Positions 35,737 to 45,308 of a stretch of DNA of 64,000 nucleotides are shown in pieces. Location of the stretch: positions 43,409-107,408 of the forward strand of contig NZ_BALE01000002.1 in NCBI RefSeq assembly GCF_000963885.1. Direction: 5' to 3'. This stretch comes from Tanticharoenia sakaeratensis NBRC 103193 (lineage in GTDB: Bacteria; Pseudomonadota; Alphaproteobacteria; Acetobacterales; Acetobacteraceae). Under the pieces are notes generated by a model. That model made no database searches. It saw only the letters and a program-made list of their open reading frames with translations, and was not told where the DNA came from. The position numbers and the translations under genes were made by a program. How positions within the stretch are numbered: position 1 is the stretch's first letter; every line of letters begins with the position of its first letter.

Positions 35737-36563
35737 GCCGCGATCCAGTGATGAAACCGTCGCCGCAGCGCACCGAGGGCGAGCAGGATCACAAGCGACG
35801 CCAGCAGCAGGATCAACCCGACGGCGGCACCGCCGGCGTAATCGAATTCCTGCAGGCGAATGACCACCAGAAGCGGTGCGATCTCGCTGCGGAACGGCTG
35901 ATTGCCTGCGATGAAAATGACCGACCCGTATTCGCCCACGGCACGCGCGAACGCGAGGCCGAAAGCGGTCAGGCCAGCCGGCAGCAGCGGCGGCAGGACG
36001 ACGCGCCACAGCGTCTGCGACCGGCTCGCACCCAGCGTCTGCGCGGCTTCCTCAAGCTCCACGGGCGCATTGGCAAGAACCGGGGCGATTGACCGGACCA
36101 CGAACGGAATACCCACGAACATCAGGGCGACCACAATCCCCGCAGGTGCGAAGGCCACCTTGAGGCCCAGATGCGCCAGAGGCGCTCCGAACCAGCCGCG
36201 CGGGCCATAGAGCGTTGCAAGCGTGATACCGCTGACCGATGTGGGAAGGGCGAGCGGCAGTTCCACGAGGGCGTCCATCAGGCGATGGCCCGGCACCTTC
36301 GCGCGGACCACGGCCCATGCCAGCAGCAGGCCGAGCGGCAGGTCGATCGCCGCCGCAACGAATGCGCTGCCGAAGCTGACCCGCAGGGCCGCGAGCAGGC
36401 GCGGATCGAACAGCGCATGCATGAACGGATGCAGCCCGCCCGCGAACGGGCGGGCGATCAGCGCCGCAAGCGGAAAGGCGACGATCAGACCGAGCCAGAC
36501 GAGCGTGGACGCCAGCGCCAGCCGGAAGCCCGGCAGGTGCCCGGCTGCCGTCCGAGAGACCAT
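35733..36563 (-). CDS. cysT: Sulfate ABC transporter permease CysT
   Basis: 276-residue permease (CysT/CysU) with six helices. Typical parts are LVELPLALPTSVSGITLATL, FVGIPFVVRSIAPVLANAP, ELEEAAQTLGASRSQTLWRV (EAA loop) and ARAVGEYGSVIFIAGN. ATG 36563 is chosen over an upstream in-frame extension to 36638. It begins 5 bp after the sulfate-binding protein stop and overlaps cysW. Confidence 0.92.
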   Translation of the reverse strand: MVSRTAAGHLPGFRLALASTLVWLGLIVAFPLAALIARPFAGGLHPFMHALFDPRLLAALRVSFGSAFVAAAIDLPLGLLLAWAVVRAKVPGHRLMDALVELPLALPTSVSGITLATLYGPRGWFGAPLAHLGLKVAFAPAGIVVALMFVGIPFVVRSIAPVLANAPVELEEAAQTLGASRSQTLWRVVLPPLLPAGLTAFGLAFARAVGEYGSVIFIAGNQPFRSEIAPLLVVIRLQEFDYAGGAAVGLILLLASLVILLALGALRRRFHHWIAA

Positions 36564-36568
36564 GGCCG

Positions 36569-37594
36569 TCAATGAGGCGTGTAGATCTGGTCGAAAACAC
36601 CGCCATCGGCGAAGAACTTCGCCTGGGCTGCGGACCATCCGCCGAAGCTCGAAATGTCGAACGTGTCGATCGGCGGCAGGACATCAGCGTGCCGCGCGGC
36701 GACGGCCTGATCGCTGGGGCGGAAATAATGCTTAGCCCCGATTTCCTGGGCCGCCGGCGTGTAGAGGAAACGCACGAACCCTTCGGCCTGCGCCTGCGTG
36801 CCGTGCGCCTGCACATTGCGATCCACCACCGCGACCGGTGGTTCAGCCAGAACGCTGATCGACGGGCGCACCAGATCGAAGGCGCCGTTGCCGATATCGC
36901 GCACGGCGAGCAGCGCCTCGTCTTCCCAGGCAACCAGCACGTCGCCCATGCCGCGCTGCACGAAGCTGTTGGTCGCACCGCGCGCACCGGTATCGAGCAC
37001 GGGCACGCGCGCGAACAGCGCCTTCATATAGTCCTGAGCGCTTTGCGCACTTGCACCGGGCTGGCGCGCGGCCCATCCCCAGGCTGCCAGGAAATTCCAT
37101 CGCGCGCCGCCGGACGTCTTCGGGTTCGGTGTGACGACCGACACGTCGGACCGGATGAGATCGCCCCAGTCATGGATCTTCTTCGGATTTCCGTGGCGCA
37201 CGAGGAACACGATCGTGCTGGAAAACGGCGTCGACTGATGCGGCAGACGCAGCTGCCAGTCGTGTGCCAGCAACCCATGGGCCGCCAGCATGTCGATATC
37301 GTAGCCGAGGCCCAGCGTCACGACGTCCGCCGGTGCACCGTCCAGCACGGAACGCGCCTGCGCGCCCGAGCCGCCATTGGATGTGCGGACCATGACGACC
37401 TCGCCGCCATGAGCGCGCGCCCAGTCCGCCATGAAGGCCCGGTCTATTTCCGCGTACAGCTCACGTGTCGGATCATAGGACACGTTGAGCAGCATGGTCG
37501 CGGCCTGCGCCGGGGTCGGCCGGGCCAGAAGCCCGGCAGCGCCCAGTGCCAGACCGCCGGCGAGCGCGCCGCGCCGCCCGATATCAACCGGCAT
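36569..37594 (-). CDS. Periplasmic sulfate-binding protein
   Basis: 341-residue binding protein of the Sbp/CysP family. The N-terminus [17 protein letters not shown] is a twin-arginine-like signal ending near AQA at residue 30, unusual because most Sbp proteins use Sec signals. The mature part has [40 protein letters not shown] (sulfate loop) and [18 protein letters not shown], all diagnostic. It delivers sulfate to CysTW. The start lies 11 bases inside the cysNC coding region. I cannot tell Sbp (sulfate) from CysP (thiosulfate). Confidence 0.9.
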   Translation of the reverse strand: MPVDIGRRGALAGGLALGAAGLLARPTPAQAATMLLNVSYDPTRELYAEIDRAFMADWARAHGGEVVMVRTSNGGSGAQARSVLDGAPADVVTLGLGYDIDMLAAHGLLAHDWQLRLPHQSTPFSSTIVFLVRHGNPKKIHDWGDLIRSDVSVVTPNPKTSGGARWNFLAAWGWAARQPGASAQSAQDYMKALFARVPVLDTGARGATNSFVQRGMGDVLVAWEDEALLAVRDIGNGAFDLVRPSISVLAEPPVAVVDRNVQAHGTQAQAEGFVRFLYTPAAQEIGAKHYFRPSDQAVAARHADVLPPIDTFDISSFGGWSAAQAKFFADGGVFDQIYTPH

Positions 37595-39485
37595 CGCGCA
37601 CCCGCACTTTCTGCTCGATGAAGTCGGCGAGCTGTGCTGCTGCCACCTCGACACTGACATCGGCGGTCGAGATCGACAGCGCCGGAGCCGTCGGCGCGTC
37701 ATACGGCGCATCGATCCCGGTGAAGTCGCGGATCTTCCCGACCCGGGCCTGCGCATACAGGCCCTTCGGATCGCGCGCCTCGCATGTCGCAAGATCGGTC
37801 GCGACATGGATTTCCGCAAATCCCTCGCCCACGATCCGGCCGACTTCCGCCCGCTCGGCAGCGGATGGCGAGACTAGAGCCGCAATCACGACCTGCCCCG
37901 AATCGCTGAGGATCTTCGAGACATGCGCCGCGCGCCGCATGTTTTCGGCCCGTGCTTCAGCCGAGAATCCGAGGTCCGCACACAGACCGGCCCGCAACGT
38001 ATCGCCGTCCAGTACCACGGCATCGATCCCGCGCGAGAACAGGATCGTCTCGGCGGCACGCGCGATCGTGCTCTTGCCGGACCCCGGAAGGCCGGTCATC
38101 CAGAAGACGCCCGCTTCATGGCCGCGTGCCCGCGCCCGGTCGGACGCCTCGATCCGGCTTGCCGTCGGGTGGATCGAACGCTCGCCCGGCGCCAGCTCCG
38201 CCGGCCCGATCAGGGGCGCACCGCCCACGATCCGCTGCAGGCGATCGACCAGCACGCCGCGCCCGTCGCTCGAACCCGGCGAGAACGGATCGAACAGGAT
38301 GGCTTCCGACGCCGCCAGCGTGATCTCGGCGATGCCTTCCGGCGGCACCTCCTGTGCGGGACGCTCGGTCAGGTCGTCCATGTCGACCACGGCGTCGATG
38401 GAGGCGACGGTGACCTGATGCTCGGCGGTTGCCAGACGCAGGGTGAAGCTCTCGCCCACACGCAGCGGCTCCTGGCGCAGCCAGAACAGACGCGTGCGGA
38501 TACGCGCGGCCCGCAAGGGGGGCGCATCAGGCGTATGCAGCAGATCGCCACGGTCGGGAATGACATCGGGTTCGAGACGCAGCGCCGTGGACTGGCCTGC
38601 AATGGCCGCAGCCTGCACCGGCGCATGCCAGGCCCCGATTTCAGCCACCCGCGCCATCGTGCGATGCGCGCCGATGACAACCGTGTCGCCGACCTTGATC
38701 TGGCCACGCTCCACGCGTCCCGCCACGAAGCGTACGTCGTCGAAGCGATAGACGTCCTGCACCGGCATGCGGAATGCGAGATTGGATCGCGAGGACGGTG
38801 CCGGCACATCGGCCAGCGCCTCGGTCAGTGTCGGGCCGCGATACCAGGGCATGTTGGGCGAACGCTCGGCGATATTGTCGCCCTCGCGCGCAGACGCCGG
38901 CACCACGGCATCGACCGGAATTTCGAGCTGGCCCAGCAGCGCGCGCACCGAAGCCTCGGCCGCCGCGACCTTCTCCTGATCGTAGCCGAGCAGATCGACC
39001 TTGTTCATCAGCACGATCACGTGGCTGATCCCGATCAGGCGCAGCAGCATCGCATGACGCCGCGTCTGTTCCTGCGCGCCCTCGAGCGCATCGACCACCA
39101 GAACGGCGGCCTCCGCGTCGGCAGCGCCCGTGATCATGTTGCGCAGGAACTGGCGATGGCCCGGCGCATCGACGATGACGAACTCGCGGCCGTCCATGCG
39201 GAACGGAATACGCGTCGAATCGACGGTCACGCCCTGATCGCGCTCGATCTGCAGACTGTCGAGCAGGAAGCTCCATTCGACCGCGAGCCCGCGCTTGCGG
39301 CTGCTCTCCACGATCTGCGCGAGCTTGCCGTCCTGAAGGCTCCCGGTGTCATGCAGGAGGCGGCCGATCAGGGTCGACTTGCCATGGTCCACATGCCCCA
39401 CGATCACGATCGGGGTTGCGGCGTCACGCAGGCGCAGGGCATTCGCCTGAGGGGCCGGCGCGGAGTGAGGCGCGTTCATGTCCAT
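37584..39485 (-). CDS. cysNC: Fused sulfate adenylyltransferase large subunit / APS kinase (CysN-CysC)
   Basis: 633-residue fusion like rhizobial NodQ. The N-terminal GTPase half (about 25-440) has GHVDHGKST (residues 30-38), [11 protein letters not shown] and MNKVDL, and drives ATP sulfurylase together with CysD. The C-terminal half is an APS kinase with P-loop [10 protein letters not shown] near residue 468 and [18 protein letters not shown], converting APS to PAPS. It is followed by [19 protein letters not shown] and [20 protein letters not shown]. Start ATG 39485; a second in-frame ATG follows two codons later. Gap to cysD is 3 bp. Confidence 0.94.
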   Translation of the reverse strand: MDMNAPHSAPAPQANALRLRDAATPIVIVGHVDHGKSTLIGRLLHDTGSLQDGKLAQIVESSRKRGLAVEWSFLLDSLQIERDQGVTVDSTRIPFRMDGREFVIVDAPGHRQFLRNMITGAADAEAAVLVVDALEGAQEQTRRHAMLLRLIGISHVIVLMNKVDLLGYDQEKVAAAEASVRALLGQLEIPVDAVVPASAREGDNIAERSPNMPWYRGPTLTEALADVPAPSSRSNLAFRMPVQDVYRFDDVRFVAGRVERGQIKVGDTVVIGAHRTMARVAEIGAWHAPVQAAAIAGQSTALRLEPDVIPDRGDLLHTPDAPPLRAARIRTRLFWLRQEPLRVGESFTLRLATAEHQVTVASIDAVVDMDDLTERPAQEVPPEGIAEITLAASEAILFDPFSPGSSDGRGVLVDRLQRIVGGAPLIGPAELAPGERSIHPTASRIEASDRARARGHEAGVFWMTGLPGSGKSTIARAAETILFSRGIDAVVLDGDTLRAGLCADLGFSAEARAENMRRAAHVSKILSDSGQVVIAALVSPSAAERAEVGRIVGEGFAEIHVATDLATCEARDPKGLYAQARVGKIRDFTGIDAPYDAPTAPALSISTADVSVEVAAAQLADFIEQKVRVRDAG

Positions 39486-39488
39486 GGT

Positions 39489-40340
39489 TCAGAGATATCC
39501 TGCTACGCGCAGACGCTCGAACGCGTCTTCAGATTCGTGGTCCATCGCGCGACCCGCACGCTCGGACGTGTTGCTGCCTTCGAGTTCGGCGATGACTTCC
39601 GCCACGGTGGAGGCATTGCTCTCGACCGGGTTTGTGATGTCCTGATCACCGAGCGAGCGGTAGCGCTTGCCGTTCTTCGCGAAATAGAGATCGACCAGCG
39701 GGATGTTCTCGCGCTCGATATAGCGCCAGATATCGATCTCGCGCCATGCCAGCAGCGGATGGACGCGAATGTGCATCCCTTCCTCATGCGGCGTTGCGTA
39801 CTGGTCCCAGAACTCGGGCGGCTGGTTGCGCACGTCCCATTTATGGGACGCGCCGCGCGGGCTGAACACGCGTTCCTTGGCGCGCGTGGCCTGCTCGTCA
39901 CGCCGAATGCCGGCAATCACGCCCTTGAAGCGATGCTTCTCGATCAGGTTCGCAAGCCCCGCCGTCTTGCGTGCGGCCGAACGCGCGGCCGGCGGCAGGG
40001 AAGGATCGATCTCCTCGACCGGCGGGCAGTAGCCGAGCAGCAGGTCGAGGTTCCAGCGCTTCGTGTATTCGTCACGGAACGCATACATCTCGGGGAATTT
40101 CTTCTCCGTATCGACGTGCATGACCGGAAACGGCACACGGCCGAGGAACGCCTTGCGCGCCAGCCAGACCATGACATTGCTGTCCTTGCCCAGCGACCAG
40201 AGCATCGCGAGCGGCTTCAGCTTCCGATAGGCCTCGCGCAGGATGAAGATGCTCTGCGCCTCGAGTTGGTCGAGATCATCCATCGGGCGGGTGGAGACGG
40301 ACGACGGCAAGGGCGCTTCCGTGAGAAGGTCTGCGGTCAT
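39489..40340 (-). CDS. cysD: Sulfate adenylyltransferase small subunit
   Basis: 283-residue ATP sulfurylase catalytic subunit, making APS from ATP and sulfate. PP-loop LWSLGKDSNVMVWLARKAF near residue 50, then MHVDTEKKFPEMYAFRDEY, IAGIRRDEQATRAKERVFSP and HPLLAWREIDIWRYIERENI, ending RAGRAMDHESEDAFERLRVA. All are highly conserved in CysD. ATG 40340 is chosen because the upstream open frame is not family-like. It works with the GTPase half of CysNC. Confidence 0.95.
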   Translation of the reverse strand: MTADLLTEAPLPSSVSTRPMDDLDQLEAQSIFILREAYRKLKPLAMLWSLGKDSNVMVWLARKAFLGRVPFPVMHVDTEKKFPEMYAFRDEYTKRWNLDLLLGYCPPVEEIDPSLPPAARSAARKTAGLANLIEKHRFKGVIAGIRRDEQATRAKERVFSPRGASHKWDVRNQPPEFWDQYATPHEEGMHIRVHPLLAWREIDIWRYIERENIPLVDLYFAKNGKRYRSLGDQDITNPVESNASTVAEVIAELEGSNTSERAGRAMDHESEDAFERLRVAGYL

Positions 40341-40395
40341 GAGAGGGATCCTTCCGGAACGGTTGAGCGATGGTCGAGGTCGGACATGACGGGGT

Positions 40396-41076
40396 TCAGG
40401 CGGGCTGGTGAATGCCGCATTCGGTCTTCTCCTGCCCGGCCCAGCGTCCGGCACGTGGGTCTTCCCCCTCCGCCGTGGCACGCGTGCAGGGCGCGCAGCC
40501 AATCGACAGGTAGCCGCGCGCTGTCAGCGGATGACGCGGCAGGTCACGCCGTGCCATTTCAGCGTCGATCTCCCGTGGCGTCCAGTTGGCGAGCGGGTTC
40601 AGTTTCACTTTGCCACCTTTCTCCCATTCGACGAGCGGCATCGCGGCGCGCGTGGCCGCCTGGGCCCGCTTGCGTCCGGTGATCCACGCATCAAAGGGAA
40701 CCACGACACGATCGAGCGGCTCCACCTTGCGCAGCGCGCAGCAGGCGTCGGTATCGAACGCCCAGAGCTGCCCTTGCGGATCGCGCGCCTGAAGGGCTGC
40801 GGGATCGGGCGTGATGGAGCGGACATCCCGCAGACCCAGACGCGCCACCAGCGTATCGCGATAGGCAAGCGTCTCGGGGAAATGCTTGCCGGTCTCGAGA
40901 AAGAGGACGGGAACGTCGCGGTCGATATCCGCCGCGTGCGCCAGAAGCAGCGCCGATTCCGCGCCGAACGACGAAACCACGGCGAGACGCCCGCGCAGGG
41001 ACGCGATCGCCCCTTCCAGAAGGGCGCTCGACGGAAGCGCTGCCAGACGCGCGTATTCAGTGTCCGAGATACTCAT
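40396..41076 (-). CDS. cysH: Adenylyl-sulfate reductase, iron-sulfur type (CysH)
   Basis: 226-residue thioredoxin-dependent reductase producing sulfite. PP-loop-like VVSSFGAESALLL near residue 33; four cluster cysteines, Cys112-Cys113 (DACCALRKVEPL) and Cys194-x2-Cys197 (SIGCAPCTR); catalytic Cys220 in the C-terminal KTECGIH. The CC...CxxC set indicates the 4Fe-4S APS reductase type rather than the cluster-free E. coli PAPS reductase, although the operon also encodes an APS kinase. First gene of the ten-gene leftward operon. Confidence 0.94.
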   Translation of the reverse strand: MSISDTEYARLAALPSSALLEGAIASLRGRLAVVSSFGAESALLLAHAADIDRDVPVLFLETGKHFPETLAYRDTLVARLGLRDVRSITPDPAALQARDPQGQLWAFDTDACCALRKVEPLDRVVVPFDAWITGRKRAQAATRAAMPLVEWEKGGKVKLNPLANWTPREIDAEMARRDLPRHPLTARGYLSIGCAPCTRATAEGEDPRAGRWAGQEKTECGIHQPA

Positions 41077-41236
41077 GGCAGAGTGCGTATCCTAAGGCCC
41101 GACAAATGTGCACAGGGTCGGGTGTGTATCAGCGCGTAACCGCGCCCTCAACAGCAATTCGACAGATATGCTAGCGACTGTGCGCATATAAGCCATACCA
41201 TCACGACGAACCGTCATTCATCAGAGACCGCCGCCC
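41077..41236. promoter_or_regulatory. Divergent control region of the sulfate operon and cysG
   Basis: 160 bp between cysH (leftward) and cysG (rightward). It must carry promoters for both transcripts and probably a shared regulator site of the CysB/Cbl kind, but no regulator gene is in the window. A short inverted repeat GCGCG-TAAC-CGCGC lies near its centre, and an AT-rich patch (ATATAAG) nearer cysG. No -35/-10 pair could be assigned firmly. Confidence 0.45.
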
Positions 41237-42613
41237 ATGACCGAACCGCGCTACCTGCCTGTTGCCTTACGCCTCGATGGCGCGTCGGTTCTCGTCATAG
41301 GTGGCGGCAACGTCGCCGCGAACAAGATCCGCCTGCTGCTTCCCCGTTCCGCGAATATCACGGTACTTTCGCCTGATCTCGCGCCGGAGATCGTGCAATG
41401 GCTCGAGCAGGGCAGACTCTCCCATCTGGCGCAGGCAGCGGAAACAGAAACACTCTCGACCCTGATCCCCAGAATGCGGCTGGTATTCGCGGCAACGGAC
41501 GACGAAAGCGTCAACCGGCTCGCGGCACGCATTGCCCGAGACAGCAATGTCCCGGTCTGCGCGGTGGACGACCCCGAGCCTTCGACATTCATCACGCCGG
41601 CGATCGTCGATCGCCATCCCGTCCAGATCGCCATCTCGACCGGCGGGGCAGCTCCCGTCCTGGCACGGCGCCTGCGCACGCAGATCGAGACCCTCGTACC
41701 GGAAGCGACCGGAGCCCTCGCCCGGTTTATGCAATCCCGCAGGCCCTGGATGCGTCGGACCGCACCGGATGGCCCGGCACGCCGACGCGCGTGGGAAGAT
41801 TTCGTGGATGGTCCGGGCGCCGAAGCCGCCCTTCGTGGCGATGAAGCACAGGCCGACCAAGCGCTTGCCGCCGCAGTCCAGGGCGCGGCCCGACAGGGAG
41901 AAGTCTGGCTGGTCGGCGCGGGACCGGGCGATCCCGATCTGCTGACACTGGGGGCCCTACGCCTGATGCAGAACGCGGATTGCGTCCTGTATGACCAGCT
42001 CATTCCGGAGCCGATTCTGGAGCGTGTACGGCGCGATGCGGAGCGCGTGTTCGTCGGCAAGCGCATGAGCCATCACATCATGCCGCAAGGCGACATCAAC
42101 GCCGAGATGATCCGGCGTGCCCGGATGGGGCAGCGCGTGCTGCGCCTGAAGGGCGGCGATCCGTTCGTCTTCGGCCGGGGCGGAGAAGAAATGGCGGCCC
42201 TGGCCGAAGCGGGGGTTACGGTCCGCGTCATGCCCGGCGTTACGGCGGCCAGCGGATGCGGAGCCTATGCCGGCATTCCCCTGACCCATCGCGACTGCGC
42301 CCAGGCATGTCTGCTGGTGACCGGCCATGCCCGCGCCGACGGCACGCTCGACCTGCCGTGGGACAGCATCGCGCGACGCGGCCAGACTGTCGTCTTCTAT
42401 ATGGGTCTCAGCAGTCTGCGCGAACTCTGCGCGGCCTTGATGGCCCACGGGCTACCCGGCAGCTGGCCGGCCGCCGTGGTCGAGCGCGGAACCCAGCCGG
42501 GCCAACAGGTCATCACCGGAACACTCCAGACCCTGCCCGACCATGCGGTACAGGCACGCAGCCCGGCGCTGATCATCGTGGGTGAGGTTGTCGAAAAACG
42601 GGTCGTCTTGTGA
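41237..42613 (+). CDS. cysG: Trifunctional siroheme synthase
   Basis: 458-residue CysG. Residues 1-200 form the precorrin-2 dehydrogenase/ferrochelatase module (VLVIGGGNVAANKIRLLL; DDPEPSTFITPAIV; STGGAAPVLARRLRTQIE). Residues about 215-458 form the uroporphyrinogen-III C-methyltransferase (VWLVGAGPGDPDLLTLGALR; YDQLIPEPIL; RLKGGDPFVFGRGGEE; MPGVTAASGCGAYAGIPLTH). It makes siroheme, the cofactor of the sulfite reductase encoded by the divergent operon, which explains the arrangement. Full length for the family. Confidence 0.95.
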   Translation: MTEPRYLPVALRLDGASVLVIGGGNVAANKIRLLLPRSANITVLSPDLAPEIVQWLEQGRLSHLAQAAETETLSTLIPRMRLVFAATDDESVNRLAARIARDSNVPVCAVDDPEPSTFITPAIVDRHPVQIAISTGGAAPVLARRLRTQIETLVPEATGALARFMQSRRPWMRRTAPDGPARRRAWEDFVDGPGAEAALRGDEAQADQALAAAVQGAARQGEVWLVGAGPGDPDLLTLGALRLMQNADCVLYDQLIPEPILERVRRDAERVFVGKRMSHHIMPQGDINAEMIRRARMGQRVLRLKGGDPFVFGRGGEEMAALAEAGVTVRVMPGVTAASGCGAYAGIPLTHRDCAQACLLVTGHARADGTLDLPWDSIARRGQTVVFYMGLSSLRELCAALMAHGLPGSWPAAVVERGTQPGQQVITGTLQTLPDHAVQARSPALIIVGEVVEKRVVL

Positions 42614-42671
42614 TATTTGGTTTTTTTCGCCAACTCCCGGCCCGTAAAGTCATAAAGTGGTGTCATTTCCG

Positions 42672-42716
42672 AAATATTTGAAAGGCCGAAATTCTTCCGG
42701 AAGTTTTTCCCTTTCA
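42672..42716 (+). promoter_or_regulatory. Symmetric AT-rich element upstream of the sigma-54 promoter
   Basis: Inverted repeat TGAAAGG (42679-42685) / CCTTTCA (42710-42716) enclosing the palindrome CTTCCGGAAG (42694-42703), next to the palindrome AAATATTT (42672-42679). Its centre is about 75 bp before the predicted transcription start, where sigma-54 activators often bind. Binding is inference. The surrounding gap 42614-42745 is clearly more AT-rich than the window average. Confidence 0.4.
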
Positions 42717-42745
42717 TTTGAATGGGATACGTCTGAAATCTGAAT

Positions 42746-42762
42746 TTGGCACGACGCTTGCA
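42746..42762 (+). promoter_or_regulatory. Sigma-54 (RpoN) -24/-12 promoter of the urcA gene
   Basis: The bases TTGGCACGACGCTTGCA fit every defined position of the consensus YTGGCACGRNNNTTGCW, with TGG at 42747-42749 and GC at 42760-42761. Transcription would start near 42773, giving a leader of about 27 bases that contains AGGAAA before ATG 42800. Expression would require RpoN and an ATP-dependent activator, neither encoded in the window. Confidence 0.72.
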
Positions 42763-42799
42763 ATGTCTCCTGTGTCCACTTTCGACAGGAAACATTGCC

Positions 42800-43132
42800 A
42801 TGACACGCTTCTTCTTCTGCACCGCCGCGATCATCATCGGCGCGACCCTTGCGGCCACTGTCCCGGCACGTGCCCAGTCCGTTCAGAACGACAGCGCCTC
42901 GCAGGTCGTCAGCCTGGCAGACCTCAACCTCGCAACGGCACAGGGTCAGACGGAAGCCCGAGCACGCCTGGGTCTCGCCGCCGAGCATATCTGCGCAAAG
43001 ATTGGCGCGAATGACAGCGTCGACGATCGCCTCGCCTGCCAGCGTCAGGCCTTTCGGGATGCACGCCGCGAACTGACGCACAAGACCCTTGAGCAGCATG
43101 CCTACACGGAAGTCGCTTCCAACGCGCACTGA
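42800..43132 (+). CDS. UrcA family secreted protein
   Basis: 110 residues with a Sec signal peptide ending near residue 26 (ATVPARAQ). The mature part matches UrcA proteins: [20 protein letters not shown], then [10 protein letters not shown], with a second Cys in [17 protein letters not shown], the pair probably forming a disulfide. UrcA proteins are periplasmic, common in Caulobacter, sphingomonads and relatives, and of unknown function. Start supported by AGGAAA ten bases upstream and by the sigma-54 promoter just before. Monocistronic. Confidence 0.85.
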   Translation: MTRFFFCTAAIIIGATLAATVPARAQSVQNDSASQVVSLADLNLATAQGQTEARARLGLAAEHICAKIGANDSVDDRLACQRQAFRDARRELTHKTLEQHAYTEVASNAH

Positions 43133-43250
43133 GGGTCGATCGAACACGCGACATCCCGGGCTGCCTTTCAAGATGTCGCGTTCGCCTTCCACCCCGCGTC
43201 AGGCTATGTCGTCCCGACAGGATGACCGAGTTGAGGAAGGCACGCGGCTG

Positions 43251-44660
43251 ATGGGATCCGACACACGTATCGAACGCGACAGCATGGGCGAGATCGCGGT
43301 TCCGGCCGACAGGCTCTGGGGCGCACAGACGGAACGGTCGCTGCATCATTTCAGCATCGGGCGCGACCTCATGCCGCCCGAACTGATCGAGGCCTATGCC
43401 CTCATCAAGCATGCGAGCGCCGACGCCAATTGCACAGGCGGTCGGCTCGATCGCACGATTCGCGACATGATCGTCTCGGTCTGCGACGAACTGCGCGCAG
43501 GTCAGCATCGGGACATGTTCCCGCTTCATGTCTGGATGACCGGATCGGGCACCCAGTTCAACATGAACGTCAACGAAGTGATCTCGAATCGCGCCTGCCA
43601 GATGGCGGGAGAGCCTCTGGGCAGCAAGAAACCGGTTCATCCGAACGACCACGTCAACATGGCACAGTCCTCGAACGACACGTTCCCGGCAGCCATTCAT
43701 ATCGCCTGCACGCTGGAGGCGACCCGCGGCCTGATCCCGGCGCTGGAGGCATTGCGGGCCGCATTCGCCAGGAACGCCCATGACTGGCGTTCAATCGTGA
43801 AGATCGGCCGCACGCATCTGCAGGATGCCGTGCCGATGACGCTCGGTCAGGAAATGACCGGCTATGTCGGGATGCTCGACGACTCGATCGCACGCGTGAA
43901 ACGTGCGGTCGAAGGCCTGTATCCGCTGGTTCTGGGAGGCACTGCGATCGGGACCGGCGTGAATGCGGCACCCGGGTTCGGGGCTCATGCCTGCGCCGAG
44001 ATTGCACGCGTAACGGGCGTGCCGTTTACCGAGTCTGCGAACAAGATCGCGCATCAGGGCAGCCATGATGCGCTTGTGGACTGTTCGGGCGCGCTGCGTC
44101 TGGTGGCCGTCGGTCTCTACAAGATCGCGAACGACCTGCGGCTGCTTGCCTGCGGACCGCGCGCGGGAATCGGCGAGTTGAAGCTGCCGCAGAACGAGCC
44201 CGGCTCGTCCATCATGCCGGGCAAGGTCAATCCGACGCAGGCCGAGGCACTGGCGATGATCGCGGTTCAGGTCATGGGAAATGACGTGGCAGCGACGTTC
44301 GGCGGGGCATCCGGCATGCTGGAGATGAACGTCTACAAACCGTTGCTGGCGTTCAACATCATCAACTCCCTCATCCTGCTTCGCGACGGCGCGACCAATT
44401 TCCGTCGATTCCTCGTCGAGGGCATGGAGCCGGACCGCGCCCGGATCGAGAACATGGTTTCGCGCTCTCTCATGCTGGTCACGGCGCTCAGCCCTGAAAT
44501 CGGTTACGACGCCGCCTCCCGCGTCGCACACCATGCCGAAGAGCATGGGCTCGATGCCCGCACGGCCGCGATCGACCTCGGCGTGGTGGACGGAGAGACG
44601 TTCGATCGCCTGGTCAATCCGCTTGCCATGACCGGCGCGCAAACCGACGGCAGCGCGTAA
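43251..44660 (+). CDS. fumC: Fumarate hydratase class II
   Basis: 469-residue iron-free fumarase converting fumarate to malate in the TCA cycle. N-terminal [19 protein letters not shown], active-site segments [13 protein letters not shown] and [16 protein letters not shown], and the superfamily signature [13 protein letters not shown] near residue 322. ATG 43251 is chosen because GAGGAAGG lies ten bases upstream; the open frame reaches further left without conservation. Aspartase has a similar sequence, but the class II fumarase assignment is favoured by the [13 protein letters not shown] region. Confidence 0.93.
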   Translation: MGSDTRIERDSMGEIAVPADRLWGAQTERSLHHFSIGRDLMPPELIEAYALIKHASADANCTGGRLDRTIRDMIVSVCDELRAGQHRDMFPLHVWMTGSGTQFNMNVNEVISNRACQMAGEPLGSKKPVHPNDHVNMAQSSNDTFPAAIHIACTLEATRGLIPALEALRAAFARNAHDWRSIVKIGRTHLQDAVPMTLGQEMTGYVGMLDDSIARVKRAVEGLYPLVLGGTAIGTGVNAAPGFGAHACAEIARVTGVPFTESANKIAHQGSHDALVDCSGALRLVAVGLYKIANDLRLLACGPRAGIGELKLPQNEPGSSIMPGKVNPTQAEALAMIAVQVMGNDVAATFGGASGMLEMNVYKPLLAFNIINSLILLRDGATNFRRFLVEGMEPDRARIENMVSRSLMLVTALSPEIGYDAASRVAHHAEEHGLDARTAAIDLGVVDGETFDRLVNPLAMTGAQTDGSA

Positions 44661-45268
44661 GGCCGCACGCCGCCGGACACGCGGGACGCCAGATCAAGCA
44701 GCCGTGATGAAGTCGGAGACGCCGGAGAAGAGCTCCAGACGGTCAAGGCAACACCGCATTCCGGCGGACATCGCCGTCAGCCTGCTGGCTGCCTACCCTG
44801 ATGACTGAATAGAACTATCGCCTGCCTGTTGCGAACAGATATCAGGAAACGTCATGAGATCCGGCAATATCGACGGAAAAACGACCTGCAGTCTCGGTGC
44901 GCGGCACCATATCGGAGGTGGCGCATCTGTCAAAATGCGTGACAGCGCGCGTTCTGTTGGGCACGCAGCCTGCGTCTCCTTCGAGGGCCGGGATTTTGAC
45001 TGCCCCGGCGCGCGCCTTGACCCTGCGCCGTTTCCTGGAAGTGTTTGACAGCACTCCCGAGTAGTCCATATCATGAACCTGGCCCATGTGGTCTAACTGA
45101 CGAGGGTCACTGTTGCCGGGTGCTCCGGCGGTCCCTATGTCCCGCTTCGAGATCATACGTCACTGGACGCCGCCGATGTCCTAGGAAGCGTCGGCGGTCA
45201 CGCTGTCGCATGTTGCGGCGGCCCGCCCGTGACCCAGATCCTCCGGCCGCGATCAGGAGAGTGTCAGC
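44661..45268. other. Long 5' region of the phytochrome gene, no firm gene
   Basis: 608 bp between fumC and the phytochrome leader. One small open frame, 44854-45048 (+, 64 codons), has AGGA six bases before its ATG, but the product resembles nothing I know and it is uncertain. A minus-strand frame at 44842-45156 also lacks support. A good sigma-70 promoter lies at 45045-45074, so about 230 bases of untranslated leader precede the phytochrome gene. Confidence 0.4.
45045..45074 (+). promoter_or_regulatory. Sigma-70-type promoter for the phytochrome gene
   Basis: TTGACA at 45045-45050 and TATCAT at 45069-45074 with an 18-base spacer, directed toward the leader peptide and bphP. The -35 is perfect and the -10 has four of six consensus bases. 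Transcription would start near 45081. Confidence 0.55.
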
Positions 45269-45307
45269 ATGTTCGTCTACCGCTATCGCACCCTGTCCCG
45301 CGGGTGA
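45269..45307 (+). CDS. 12-codon leader ORF before the phytochrome gene
   Basis: ATG with AGGAGAG seven bases upstream encodes MFVYRYRTLSRG and stops at TGA 45305-45307, one base before the GTG of the phytochrome gene. This is the only strong ribosome site near that GTG, so the leader may feed ribosomes to bphP by translational coupling. It could also be a regulatory leader peptide. An alternative is a frameshifted N-terminus of the phytochrome gene, but the phytochrome reading frame is already complete from GTG 45309. Confidence 0.45.
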   Translation: MFVYRYRTLSRG

Positions 45308-45308
45308 T

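Noticed and set aside
37923..40682. 919-codon open frame on the plus strand
   Set aside because: Antisense to cysNC and cysD, both of which are unmistakable. The product is low-complexity and His/Arg-rich.
44854..45048. 64-codon ORF between fumC and the phytochrome gene
   Set aside because: It has a plausible ribosome site but no recognisable similarity, and a promoter -35 box overlaps its stop; kept only as a comment in the intergenic entry.
45045..45308. Upstream extension of the phytochrome reading frame by 88 codons
   Set aside because: The extra residues are Arg/Cys/Pro-rich and unlike any phytochrome N-terminus. The stretch contains the promoter and the leader ORF in another frame.
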